DNA of 64,000 nt from UBA3946 sp002385755 (GCA_050953085.1 JBMNLX010000007.1:1-64000); one strand, 5' to 3'. Shown: positions 9,172-17,592, counted from the first letter of the stretch. Notes: generated by a model from the letters alone, not told the origin. A program made the numbers and translations.

Positions 9172-9200
9172 TTGCGCGTTATTCCCAATAATGATAAAAT
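9172..9200 (+). promoter_or_regulatory. Promoter of the flavodiiron gene
   Basis: TTGCGC (9172-9177), 17-base spacer, TAAAAT (9195-9200) with extended TGA, 30 bases before the ATG. Confidence 0.65.
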
Positions 9201-9229
9201 GCATTTGAGAACAAAAAAAGAGGTGTATT

Positions 9230-10414
9230 ATGAAAGCTTTTAAAATAAAAGAAGGCGTGTACTGGGTGGGCGCGATCGATTGGAACTTGCGCGAATTCCA
9301 CGGGTACGCGACGGAAATGGGAACGACATACAACGCGTATTTGATAATCGACGAGAAAGTCACGTTAATTGACAACGTTAAGCCGGGATTTGCGGAAGAG
9401 ATGCTCGCCCGCGTTTCTTCGGTAATCGATCCGGGTAAAATCGAGGTCATTATCTCGAATCACGGCGAGCCCGACCATAGCGGCGCGCTCAAGATGATTT
9501 CCGAACTCGCGCCCAAGGCGAAGATCTATTCTTCCGCCCCGAACGGCGTTAAGGCCTTGCTCGCGATGTACGGCGAGCTCCCGGTCGTCTCGGTAAAGAC
9601 GGGCGACGAGATTTCAATCGGCAAGCGCGCTCTGCGCTTTACCCAGGCGCCGATGGTTCACTGGCCCGACAATATAGTAACTTATTGCCCGGAGGATAAA
9701 ATTCTTTACAGTAACGATATATTCGGCCAGCATTACGCGACATCGCGCTTTTTCGACGGCGAGAACGATTTGGCGGTCGTTTTAGCCGAGGCGAAGAAAT
9801 ATTACGCCAATATCGTTCTTCCCTATTCGAAGCAGGCGAAAAGAGCGTTTGAAGCTGTCAAGGATTTGGATATCGAAATGATCGCGACTTCGCACGGCGT
9901 CATTTGGAAAGACCATATTAAAGAAATCTTCGCTTTATACGACTACCTTGTTAATTCTCGGAAACGCGATAAGGCCGTCGTCGTCTTTGACTCGATGTGG
10001 GGCAGCACCGCGCTTATGGCCCGTACGATTGCCGAGGCGTTCCGCGAGCGCGGGATTGACGTCCGTCTTTATCAACTCGGCGAGACCCCGGACTCGGAGA
10101 TTATCACCGATATCGCCGACGCGAAATATTTGGCCGTGGGCTCCCCCACTTTTAACAACACGATTCTTCCAAAAGTCGCGGGTTTCCTTAATTACATGCA
10201 GGGGCTCGCTCCAGTTAATATCGATTATATCGCTTTCGGAAGTTACGGCTGGGGCGGCCAGAGCGCGGGGCTGATCGCCGCGCAGCTTGACGGTTTAAGT
10301 TTTCGCCCGTTAATCGCCCCGGTAAGGATATATTACGTCCCTAAGACAGAGGATTTGGAAAACCTTAAGAGCGATATCTTTACAGCGTTGGATAAAAAAG
10401 CCGCCGGCGGGTAA
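9230..10414 (+). CDS. fprA: Flavodiiron protein (A-type flavoprotein)
   Basis: Cytoplasmic enzyme that reduces O2 to water and/or NO to N2O, protecting anaerobes. The 394 residues have an N-terminal beta-lactamase-like diiron domain with HGEPDHSG (H78, E80, D82, H83 as iron ligands), the later HWPDN and SHGVIW ligands, and a C-terminal flavodoxin domain from about residue 250 starting VVVFDSMWGSTALMA with FMN-binding GSPTFNN and SYGWGGQSAG. No rubredoxin or flavin reductase extension is fused, so electrons must come from a separate partner. Monocistronic with its own promoter. Confidence 0.95.
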   Translation: MKAFKIKEGVYWVGAIDWNLREFHGYATEMGTTYNAYLIIDEKVTLIDNVKPGFAEEMLARVSSVIDPGKIEVIISNHGEPDHSGALKMISELAPKAKIYSSAPNGVKALLAMYGELPVVSVKTGDEISIGKRALRFTQAPMVHWPDNIVTYCPEDKILYSNDIFGQHYATSRFFDGENDLAVVLAEAKKYYANIVLPYSKQAKRAFEAVKDLDIEMIATSHGVIWKDHIKEIFALYDYLVNSRKRDKAVVVFDSMWGSTALMARTIAEAFRERGIDVRLYQLGETPDSEIITDIADAKYLAVGSPTFNNTILPKVAGFLNYMQGLAPVNIDYIAFGSYGWGGQSAGLIAAQLDGLSFRPLIAPVRIYYVPKTEDLENLKSDIFTALDKKAAGG

Positions 10415-10470
10415 GAAACGCTAACGCGCGCGGTTGTCGATTAATAGAAGAATTTCGCGCATCATATAGT

Positions 10471-10499
10471 TTGAAAATCAACGGCGTTAGTGATAAAAT
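10471..10499 (+). promoter_or_regulatory. Promoter of nrdI
   Basis: TTGAAA (10471-10476), 17-base spacer, TAAAAT (10494-10499) with extended TGA, 30 bases before ATG. Its arrangement closely resembles the promoter of the preceding flavodiiron gene. Confidence 0.7.
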
Positions 10500-10529
10500 A
10501 TTTTCGAAACCCGAAGAAAGGAGAAAAAG

Positions 10530-10889
10530 ATGAAAATAATATATGCGAGCAGAACCGGGAACGTCGAGGCTTTCGTTGATAAACTGGGACTTTCTGATGT
10601 CATGAAGATCGAAGACGGCTCGGAACAAGCGGACGAGGATTACGTCTTGGTGACTTATACGGATGGCTTCGGCGAATTACCCGCGGAAGTGGAAGATTTT
10701 CTGACCTCTAATTACGACCGCCTGCGCGGCGTCGCGGCGAGCGGCGATAAAAGCTACGGCGAGGCTTATTGTCTGGCGGCGGACGTCATCGCCGACATGT
10801 ACGGCGTCCCGATTTTAGGCAAGTTCGAATTTGACGGAACCGACGAGGATGTCGCGGAGTTTTTGGCGGCCCTTTCGCGGTTAGAGTAA
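10530..10889 (+). CDS. nrdI: NrdI flavodoxin, ribonucleotide reductase activator
   Basis: A 119-residue FMN protein that supplies superoxide to build the dimanganese cofactor of class Ib ribonucleotide reductase (NrdF). Recognisable motifs are YASRTGNVEAFV at the N terminus (phosphate-binding loop), VTYTDGFGELP, and the GDKSYGEAYCLAAD segment; the length fits Firmicute NrdI. Unusually, no nrdE/nrdF/nrdH gene is beside it here; it is monocistronic with a promoter before and a terminator after. Partner genes must lie elsewhere, or it serves another flavodoxin role. Confidence 0.88.
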   Translation: MKIIYASRTGNVEAFVDKLGLSDVMKIEDGSEQADEDYVLVTYTDGFGELPAEVEDFLTSNYDRLRGVAASGDKSYGEAYCLAADVIADMYGVPILGKFEFDGTDEDVAEFLAALSRLE

Positions 10890-10908
10890 ACGAGTTAATA
10901 AGAAATTG

Positions 10909-10934
10909 AGCGCGCGTCGAAGGCGCGCTTTTTA
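10909..10934 (+). terminator. Rho-independent terminator of nrdI
   Basis: AGCGCGC (10909-10915) pairs with GCGCGCT (10923-10929), then TTTTT. Confidence 0.85.
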
Positions 10935-11169
10935 TTTCGGGATTGGCCGATAAACGTCCTAAGACGCATATATTAACATCGCCCTCGGCGATTTAACGAG
11001 GACGCTAGCGCGCATGCGAAAATGTATGGGAAGCAAAAGCAATGGTACGAACGATTATTAGGCGGCCTGCCTTACAAAGCCGCCTTTTTTATTTTAAAAT
11101 CCCTTTCCGGGTATTGAGAATCGGTGGATAAAATAAAATAATATATGAAACAACGAGAGAGGTGGGATT
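10935..11169. other. Gene-poor spacer with a second terminator
   Basis: I see no convincing gene here. It contains a second hairpin, AGGCGGC (11060-11066) / GCCGCCT (11079-11085) followed by six T residues, although nrdI is already terminated at 10934. The 120 bases between the two terminators (about 10940-11059) could be the relic of a gene or a short transcript; an AAAATGTATGGGAAGC stretch gives only a 31-codon frame running through the terminator, which I do not believe. Confidence 0.5.
11060..11091 (+). terminator. Terminator-like hairpin in the spacer
   Basis: Seven-base stem AGGCGGC/GCCGCCT with 12-base loop followed by TTTTTT (11085-11090). No clear gene precedes it. Confidence 0.7.
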
Positions 11170-11502
11170 ATGGCGAAAATAGAAAGGCGCGTGAAAGGGA
11201 ATATTTTCGATATTTAAAAAAAAATTGAAAGCGCGGTGATGTCGGGAAGCGTCTCCGCCTCCTATGAGGACGGAAGCAATTACAGTCATGACGGTTTTAA
11301 CGTGGCGGTGCGCGTTTACGAACGTTACAGCTCTATGGGACGCAACCGGGTAAGCCTTACGATTACGCTCGCCGGCCGCGACGGCGATTATTTCTTGAGC
11401 GCCATTACCTCGGGCGGAAGTCAGGCCGTGTTTTTCAAAATCAACCGTTGGGGCGAAAACGCCTTTCTGGACACGATCCGCGAAGTTATCGATGAATTAT
11501 AG
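11170..11502 (+). pseudogene. DUF6054 family protein with an in-frame stop at codon 16
   Basis: ATG 11170 follows GAGAGAGGTGG and gives MAKIERRVKGNIFDI, then TAA (11215-11217), and the same frame continues KKIESAVMSGSVSASYEDGSN through to FFKINRWGENAFLDTIREVIDEL and a stop at 11502. Start and continuation together match the roughly 110-residue DUF6054 family in order and length, so the TAA is a nonsense change rather than a frameshift. It abuts a run of nine A residues (11216-11224). A truncated product could restart at GTG 11236 or ATG 11239. Function of the family is unknown. Confidence 0.8.
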
Positions 11503-11510
11503 GAGGGATT

Positions 11511-12364
11511 ATGGCTGTTTCATACGATTACGGGAAAGACTTTTTTTCCGACAATGAAAAAATTCTTTTAAGCGACGAACTTGAATACGGAATGGCGATT
11601 CATAATGCCAAAATTATTCGCGATTACAAACTGGACGAGAAAAATTACGCGCTGAAAATTACCGCGGACGGGGGCGTTTTGCTTGCGATTAGAAGCGGCG
11701 ACTACCCGATGGCGCTCGCCGGCTCGCCCGCCGGCGTTGACGAGCTTGTTTTGGAAATAGATCGCCGCGGACTTGTTTTTACCGATATTCTCGGCGCCTC
11801 GGATATTACCGCCGCTTTTATCGCCGTCGAAACCGAGGATGACCCGGAATTATCGGAAAACTCGGCGCCTCGGATATTACCGCCGCTTTTATCGCCGGAT
11901 ATCAAAAAGTCCATCCGATAAGATTTAAAAAAGCGGTGTCGATGGAGATAATGGCTTTTGAAGGCGAGGGGAAATTTTGCGCGGAAGTCGCCCCGGTTTC
12001 CGCCGCCGATGTCGATACCGTCGCCGGCTTTGTTCGCGGGTTTTACCGGGAATGCTTCGACGAGGAGGTCTCCCCGCAGTCGGCCCGGGAACAGGCCGAA
12101 AGAATGATTCCGCGAATGCTCGGATATTACGCCGACGGCCGTCTCGCGAAACCAATCGTTATATTAACATCAGCAACGTCTACACCGATCCCGGCTACCG
12201 CGGCCGCGGATATATGCAGGCGTTAATACTTCACGTGTGCAAATTGATTCAGGACGCGGGAAAAACGCCGTCGCTTTACGTCGACGTCGCTAACCCGATC
12301 AGTTCCCGCGTTTATAAAAAGGTCGGTTTCCGTTCAATATAAAATTGAACAAACGGCGGAATAA
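11511..12364 (+). pseudogene. GNAT-family N-acetyltransferase, broken by a 71-base insertion and frameshifts
   Basis: Begins at ATG 11511 behind AGGAGGG and reads well to LGASDITAAFIA. There a 71-base insertion containing a 37-base direct repeat of the preceding coding sequence throws the frame. The coding sense resumes after the second copy (AGYQKVHPIRFKKAVSMEIM), continues as a GNAT N-terminal half, shifts again near 12145-12165, then gives the acetyl-CoA-binding core NISNVYTDPGYRGRGYMQALI with Q/R-x-x-G-x-G/A-type loop, and NPISSRVYKKVGF. A last shift near 12334 yields the family-like tail QYKIEQTAE ending at 12364. At least three lesions make it a clear pseudogene. Confidence 0.88.
11790..11897 (+). 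repeat. 37-base direct repeat within the GNAT pseudogene
   Basis: Bases 11790-11826 and 11861-11897 are identical over 37 bases. The start-to-start distance is 71, with a unique 34-base stretch between, so the event changes the frame by two. The unique 34 bases do not continue the protein family pattern. Confidence 0.95.
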
Positions 12365-12390
12365 AAAACCGGAGCGGACGAGACCGAAAA

Positions 12391-12533
12391 ATGAGATTTA
12401 ACGCTCGCCGCGTGTTTAAAAAAACTGCCGTAATTACGGCGTGATATGTTCCTGGGCGGATCAGGCCGATAAGATTAAGACGTTCTTGGGCGCGCAAAGC
12501 CTCACCGAGAGAAACCAAGACGATGATGATTGA
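12391..12533 (+). pseudogene. Small unknown ORF, frameshifted at a run of seven A
   Basis: ATG 12391 gives MRFNARRVFKK up to AAAAAAA (12418-12424). In another frame the sequence continues as NCRNYGVICSWADQADKIK plus FLGAQSLTERNQDDDD and a stop at 12531-12533. The joined peptide of about 47 residues has a natural-looking composition, and TGA stops both halves cleanly. I do not recognise the family. It may be a decayed small protein, or a chance reading in the decayed zone that follows the GNAT pseudogene. Confidence 0.35.
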
Positions 12534-12547
12534 CGATTAAAGCGCAT

Positions 12548-12590
12548 AAAAAACGCCGGCGCCGCGCTAAAGCGACGCCGGTTTTTATTA
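12548..12590 (-). terminator. Terminator of the ger operon (possibly bidirectional)
   Basis: CCGGCG (12556-12561) pairs with CGCCGG (12576-12581), with inner CGC/GCG pairs around loop GCTAAA. On the minus strand the stem is followed by TTTTTT; on the plus strand by TTTTTA, so it could end transcripts from both sides. Confidence 0.88.
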
Positions 12591-12592
12591 TC

Positions 12593-14086
12593 TTACTCCT
12601 CTTCCCGCAGTTGTATATTTTTTTCTTTTGCTTTTTCTTCCAAAGTCGGGGGGTCGGAACGGGTATCGTCGATTGTCTTTTGATATTGCATTCTTTTTTT
12701 CGAGTGAGCGCGGCTGAAGAATAACGACCGCACGAAATCATATAAGTTAAACGGGGCGATTGGCGCCATGTAGGGGACGCCGAAACTGTTCGCCGAGACG
12801 AGACTAATCATAATCGTCGTAAGGGCGAGGATCATACCGTAAAAACCCAAAATTCCCGTCGCGAAAATGAGGTAGAACTTGAGAATGCGGAAGGGATGTG
12901 AACCGAAATAATTAGGTATCGCGAACGAGGCCATAAGCGAAGTCGCGGCGATAATCAAAAGCAGCGGGCTGAATATTCCCGCCGCGATCGCCGCCTGACC
13001 GATAACGATGGCGCCGACGATACCGATCGCCGGGCCGATTTTCGTCGGGACCCGGATCATCGACTCGCGCATCAGTTCGATTAAAAACTCGATAATGAGC
13101 ACGTCAACAATCGCCGGGAACAGGACGGATTGACGCATCTGGGCGATCGTGATAATGAAATTCGCGGGCAGGATATCGGCGCGGAACGAGACCATGGCGA
13201 TATAGAAGGAAGAAGAGCAGAGAGTAAGCAAAAGCGATAAATAGCGGATTATCCGCGAGAAGAGTCCGAAAAACTTGTTGTCATAGCGATCGTCGCAGGC
13301 GATCATGGTCTCGCTGAAAGTATGGGGCAGGAATATCGCGATTCCGCCGCCGTCGACCATAATCAATACCTTCCCCTCGACAAGAGCCTCGCACGCCCAA
13401 TCGGATCGCTCGGTCGTTCCGAATTGGGTGAAGAGGTCGGCGGGAGAGTTTTGGAGCATCTGCTCAAGCTCGCCCGTGCCCCAAAGAATATCGACGCTTA
13501 GCGCGTCGATCCGCTTTTTTATTTCCCTGACGATTTTCGGATTGGCGATGTCTTCGATATAGATCACGGCGACGCTCGTTTTCGACCTTTTCCCGGCCGT
13601 CATTAAGTCGACGCGGAGATTGGGGTCTTTCATCCGGTAACGGATCAAAGAGAGATTGACGTCCAGGTTTTCGGTGAAACAGTCGCGCGGGCCGCGCAGG
13701 GTATAGGTTATTTCCGGTTTTGGGATGGAGCGGTGCTCCACTTTTTTAATATTGGCGACGATATAGGCGTCGTCGGCGCTAAGGAGAAGAACGACCATGC
13801 CGTCGAGGATATAATCGACGATTTTCCCCATGTCGTCGTCGGTCTTGACATCATAGGCTTGGATTATTTCGCTTACGGCTTTTGAAGCGGAAAGTTCCTC
13901 GTTTTTATTCCATTCGATTAACGGCTTGATAATAAATTCCGCCAAGTCTTTAGTGTCGACGATTTGCTTGACGTAAAGCGCCTTGATCTCGCACTTCGCG
14001 AGCCGAATCGTCCTTTCGGCATGGGCGACGCCTTTATTACGCAATTCTATGAGCGCTTTGTGTTGGGCGGCCTTAAACGTGCTCAT
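12593..14086 (-). CDS. gerA: Spore germination protein, GerA family (receptor A subunit)
   Basis: The 497-residue A subunit of a nutrient germinant receptor in the inner spore membrane. The N-terminal half is soluble (MNKxx KCEIKALYVKQIVD, then RGPRDCFTENLDVNLSLIRYR and VAVIYIEDIANPKIVREIKKRIDAL), and the C-terminal half has about five membrane segments including the EALVEGKVLIMVDGG and PTKIGPAIGIVGAIVIGQAA motifs typical of GerAA/GerKA. It is the last gene of a minus-strand operon B-C-A, 4 bases behind gerC, and ends in a charged tail. Its presence strongly suggests spore formation. Germinant unknown. Confidence 0.96.
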   Translation of the reverse strand: MSTFKAAQHKALIELRNKGVAHAERTIRLAKCEIKALYVKQIVDTKDLAEFIIKPLIEWNKNEELSASKAVSEIIQAYDVKTDDDMGKIVDYILDGMVVLLLSADDAYIVANIKKVEHRSIPKPEITYTLRGPRDCFTENLDVNLSLIRYRMKDPNLRVDLMTAGKRSKTSVAVIYIEDIANPKIVREIKKRIDALSVDILWGTGELEQMLQNSPADLFTQFGTTERSDWACEALVEGKVLIMVDGGGIAIFLPHTFSETMIACDDRYDNKFFGLFSRIIRYLSLLLTLCSSSFYIAMVSFRADILPANFIITIAQMRQSVLFPAIVDVLIIEFLIELMRESMIRVPTKIGPAIGIVGAIVIGQAAIAAGIFSPLLLIIAATSLMASFAIPNYFGSHPFRILKFYLIFATGILGFYGMILALTTIMISLVSANSFGVPYMAPIAPFNLYDFVRSLFFSRAHSKKRMQYQKTIDDTRSDPPTLEEKAKEKNIQLREEE

Positions 14087-14090
14087 CTTC

Positions 14091-15215
14091 TCATGACCCG
14101 CCTTGACTGTATTCGATGCGTTCGTTCATTTTCATATCCACCTTAACGCTCGCTTCGTATTTGATATCGGGAAAAATCTCCTTCCAGTCGATTTCCCGAC
14201 AATACGGGGCGTTTTTGATCCGGAAAACGTCATACAAATCAAGATAATCGGTTTCGTATGTTTTTGTGGCGCGAATGATTTCTTTTATGATTGATTCTTT
14301 CATTTTCTCTTCAAGCAATGCTTTTAATTCGCTTTGGATTTCGGCGGTGACGTTAATCTTCCGGCTCGGGTACATCAGGAAGGCTTTAAACGCGACTTCG
14401 ATCTTAAACGCGGCGCCTCCCCCTTCCCGGTTGCTTTTAATTTTCTTTTTCGTTCTTTTAAGTTCGACGGTAAAGTCGACGTCCCGGAGGCGGAGGGTTT
14501 GCGTTGTTTTGAATTTTCTCGCCGTCAAGGCGAGGAGGCCTACCGCGTCCTCGGCCGGGATAAAACCCTTCGCCTTGCCGTTATCGAAAACGGTGTAGCC
14601 GGTGGTGCCGACATTATCTTCAATCATCTCGAGCGTCGGTATGACGAGGCTTTTGTTCGGACAGGAAAGCCCCGCGAGGATGTCGAGAACGTTCACGTCG
14701 AGCGCGTAGCCGGACTCATAGAGTGACATGATGTTTTCGTTAACCGCGAGGCCGATCAAGGGATTGTTTTCGTTGCTTGACCTTAAGACTTCCATCGGGT
14801 CGCCTTTTAGCACGAATACCCGCAGGGTTTTCCGGTAAAGCGGCTCATGGCGGACGCGAAAAATATATTCCGCGATCGACTCCTCCGCAACCTTCTCGGT
14901 AAAAATTAGGCTTTGCACGCCGCCGATAAAAAGGGTTTTGTTCGATTTGTTTTCCAGGTCTTTTCGGGCGCTTTCGTAAGTTTCGCCCTCGCCGCGGATA
15001 ATGATGTTTTGCGGGGATTGCTGGGCGCCTTCCTGACCCTGGGCGGTCGCGCCGATGGCGGCGACTTCGATATAGAGGGCGTAGCCGGTTTCCGTTTTAT
15101 CGACGATGACGGCGGTGACGATGTTTTGGTTCTCGATATCCTGCATATCCCAGCATGCCGATAAAAACAACCCGAAAAACAACGCCGCGGCGATTAGTTT
15201 AAGCGGTTTCCGCAT
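14091..15215 (-). CDS. gerC: Spore germination lipoprotein, GerC family
   Basis: A 374-residue lipoprotein: signal RKPLKLIAAALFFGLFLSAC with lipobox LSAC, followed by the family hallmark CWDMQDIENQNIVTAVIVD. GerC subunits complete the A/B/C germinant receptor at the outer face of the inner spore membrane. GETYESARKDLENKSNK and the C-terminal WKEIFPDIKYEASVKVDMKM with conserved N/R close the family pattern. Its start lies inside the end of gerB (17-base overlap including stop) and its stop lies 4 bases before gerA, indicating translational coupling. Confidence 0.95.
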   Translation of the reverse strand: MRKPLKLIAAALFFGLFLSACWDMQDIENQNIVTAVIVDKTETGYALYIEVAAIGATAQGQEGAQQSPQNIIIRGEGETYESARKDLENKSNKTLFIGGVQSLIFTEKVAEESIAEYIFRVRHEPLYRKTLRVFVLKGDPMEVLRSSNENNPLIGLAVNENIMSLYESGYALDVNVLDILAGLSCPNKSLVIPTLEMIEDNVGTTGYTVFDNGKAKGFIPAEDAVGLLALTARKFKTTQTLRLRDVDFTVELKRTKKKIKSNREGGGAAFKIEVAFKAFLMYPSRKINVTAEIQSELKALLEEKMKESIIKEIIRATKTYETDYLDLYDVFRIKNAPYCREIDWKEIFPDIKYEASVKVDMKMNERIEYSQGGS

Positions 15216-16290
15216 TTCTTTTCCTCCTTCCGAATATTAAAAGCAAAACGGGAATAATGAAGGCGGTGAATATCATGTAATAAGTGAGAACGTTAATCGC
15301 GATATCATGGAAATTCTCGAAAAAAGACGCGAAGATTCCCCCGGCGAAAGCCATGGCCGTTAGAAGCAACACGGCGATTATCCTTTTCATCTTCGGGAAC
15401 GCCTTGGTCATGTATTCGACCCCGCCGCAGCTCGTCAACATAAAGCTCGCGTTGGCGCCCATTAACAGAACAAAAAGATGGACGACGTCGAACCTTTGGA
15501 GAAAATCGATTTGGATAATGTCGATTTGCCGGATCGCCGTCATGACGGGGTATTTATAAAAGCGGATTTCTTCCATGCCGATCATCATGATGCTAGCTCC
15601 GACCGAGAGAATATAAAACAACGCGATTCCGAGAGTGGAGATTACGGAAACGAGAGGGAATTTTTTGTTTTGCTTGGCGAACGGGATGACTGTGATGATC
15701 TCCAGTCCGACAAAAGCGAAGGCCGTTTTCCAAACCGCGCCGAAATACCTGCCGAGATCCTCCTTGACAAAAAGCGGCCGGATATAATTAATGTCGCCGA
15801 GGAAAAGCATGATGACGTAGAGTATTACGCTTCCGGTCAGGGCGAAAAACCCGTATATTTCAAACAGACGGGCGATGTTCGTAATCCCCTTCGCGGCCCC
15901 GTAGCCGCTAACGGCGAGAGTGAAGAAGAGGATAAACCATTTCGGCGTTTTTAGGAGCAGGTTGGCGCTGACCATGCTGACGATATCGGTAGTGATAAAA
16001 ATCAACGCCAGTAAAAAAAAAACAATATAAATCAAGGCGATGACGTTCGCCCAGAACGGGCCGAAAGCGTCCTTGGCGTGATCGAAAAGCGTTTTGCCGG
16101 GGTTTTTTCGTTGGAGAAGGGTGATGAGGAGCGCCAAAAGGGAAAAAATAACCCCCGTGACGAGAATCGCGAACCAAAAGCCGCCTTCCGTCGCCTCCGC
16201 CATTGTTTTCGAAAGAAAGGTCGGCGCCGTGGTCGCGAGCATGATGACGAGAATCATTACCAATTGCCTGTTTGTTACTTCCCGAGACAT
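15199..16290 (-). CDS. gerB: Spore germination permease, GerAB/GerKB family
   Basis: A 363-residue APC-superfamily protein with about ten membrane segments, the B subunit that binds the amino-acid or sugar germinant in the receptor. Start EVTNRQLVMILVIMLATTAPTFL and GMEEIRFYKYPVMTAIRQIDIIQIDFLQR (with the LQR block) are typical of endospore germination permeases. It is first in the operon, preceded by TTTTCCTCC on the plus strand, i.e. GGAGGAAAA before ATG. Gene order B-C-A differs from the common A-B-C or A-C-B. Confidence 0.95.
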   Translation of the reverse strand: MSREVTNRQLVMILVIMLATTAPTFLSKTMAEATEGGFWFAILVTGVIFSLLALLITLLQRKNPGKTLFDHAKDAFGPFWANVIALIYIVFFLLALIFITTDIVSMVSANLLLKTPKWFILFFTLAVSGYGAAKGITNIARLFEIYGFFALTGSVILYVIMLFLGDINYIRPLFVKEDLGRYFGAVWKTAFAFVGLEIITVIPFAKQNKKFPLVSVISTLGIALFYILSVGASIMMIGMEEIRFYKYPVMTAIRQIDIIQIDFLQRFDVVHLFVLLMGANASFMLTSCGGVEYMTKAFPKMKRIIAVLLLTAMAFAGGIFASFFENFHDIAINVLTYYMIFTAFIIPVLLLIFGRRKRNAETA

Positions 16291-16360
16291 TATTTTCCTC
16301 CGGTTTTATTTTTGCCGCGATTCCGCGTTTTATACCCGCGACGGCTTTCTTTTCCAATTA

Positions 16361-16402
16361 AAAAAACCCCGGATTTTCGGGCCAAAGACAAATCCGGGGT
16401 TA
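16361..16402 (-). terminator. Terminator of the rearranged sugar dehydrogenase gene
   Basis: Perfect 12-bp stem AACCCCGGATTT (16365-16376) / AAATCCGGGGTT (16390-16401); on the minus strand it runs into six T residues. It therefore ends transcripts coming from 16434-17592. Confidence 0.88.
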
Positions 16403-16433
16403 AAAAACCGTTGAGCGCCGCCCTCGCCGGCGG

Positions 16434-17592
16434 CTAAATCGCTATGCCGGGGACGATTTCATAGACGGCGCCGCGATGCCGTTCGGTGACGTTAGCCGTC
16501 GCGTAGACGCCGAGAAATAAGCGCGTGTGGTCGCTATTGCTTCCCAGGCTAACGAAAAAGGCCGCTTCCGTGCCGAAGGGGTCGCCGATGTCGATGAGGC
16601 CGATTTCGTTTTCCTTAATGCCCGACCGCGGCGCGGCGTAGGCGAGAACGCCCCGCGCCGGTCCGGCCGCCGCTTTTTTAAGGTAATCGCAAAACGCGAT
16701 TTTTCCCGCCAACGAAGCGATTTCCCGTCCCGCGTAAGGCCTAACGCCCGTGAGCGCCGTTCCCGCGAAGCGCCCGTCGCGCGGGTCCTCGTGGTAATAA
16801 GATGCGAGCGGCGGGATCCTTCGCGTCGCGAGTTCGAAATTGACGTCGATCGCGTCCCCATGTACGACGAGGCGCCGGTCGCCTCGCGCTTCGCCGAGCT
16901 TCCGCCCGATGTCCGCGCCGCCCTCGCTGTCGTCGCCAAAGGCGTTCGCAACGCCTCGGGGTTAAGCTACCAACGCGCCGGGGGCGGGTTCGCGAAGTAT
17001 CTCGGCCAGGTCGGGCAGGATCTCACGGAAGCAATCTTCGCTTTCGATTCCCGCCGGCCAGTCCCCGCGGAAAGAGTTGCGCGCCGGGAGGCTCCTGCGA
17101 GCGGGGGCGAGCTCATTAACTTCGGCTGGCGGGGCTGGGAAGGAAATTTGCCGGCGCTACTGCCCAAAGGGTGCGGTAACGGCGAAAGCCAAAAAACGGT
17201 CGCCTGTTTCCGCGAATGCGTCAAAGACGCAAAGTTTCCGACCGGCACGGATCGGGAAGAAAGCCGCCGGGAAGCGCTCCCGGCCCCTGCGTTCCTCGGG
17301 CGGAATAGTGAAGATAAAAAAGACCGTTTTCCCGAAACTCGGGATGGAAGGCGAGGCCCAAAAGGCCGCGCTCGTCGTAACCGCCGCCGCCCGCCCCCAG
17401 GCGAATCACCCGGTCGCCGATATCCAAAAAGGTGTCGAAGCCGCCGTTCACCTGGTATAAAATCTCACCCGGCTGCGTGGCGATAAAAAGACGCTCGAAG
17501 GCGTCCCCCGGCAGGACGGCGCCCGTGATCGCCGTCGGCAGGTCGATCCCGCGGGCGATCGCCCGCAAGCCGGCGTTTATCGTAGCTAGCAT
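16434..17592 (-). pseudogene. PQQ-dependent sugar dehydrogenase-like gene with an internally inverted segment
   Basis: The N-terminal part reads on the minus strand from ATG 17592 (behind GGAGG): LPTAITGAVLPGDAFERLF, GEILYQVNGGFDTFLDIGDR, YDERGLLGLAFHPEFRENG, GPGALPGGFLPDPCRSETLRL. The C-terminal part also reads on the minus strand (about 16825-16434): RRIPPLASYYHED, GTALTGVRPYAG, FFVSLGSNSDHTRLFLGVY, RGAVYEIVP. The middle that the family requires (IDVDRVP, AKGVRNASGLSYQR, GQVGQDLTEAIF, INFGWRGWEG) lies between them but on the plus strand. About 80 further residues expected between the N-terminal part and IDVD are missing. Soluble beta-propeller oxidoreductase family; not functional as read. 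GC-rich, like neighbouring genes. Confidence 0.85.
16830..17232 (+). other. Inverted middle segment of the sugar dehydrogenase gene
   Basis: Plus-strand codons from about 16836 (EIDVDRVPMYDE) to about 17231 (CFRECVKDA) carry the conserved middle of the propeller protein. The flanking parts of the same protein are on the minus strand, so roughly 400 bases are flipped. The plus-strand open frame continues beyond both edges only as the complement of the minus-strand coding sequence. I found no clear long inverted repeat at the two edges. Confidence 0.82.

Noticed and set aside
12593..12741. Short plus- and minus-strand frames at the end of gerA
   Set aside because: They overlap the conserved gerA C terminus in other frames and carry no motifs.
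16527..17486. The whole 319-codon plus-strand frame as one gene
   Set aside because: Only its middle part (about 16836-17231) has family motifs; both ends are the complement of minus-strand coding sequence.
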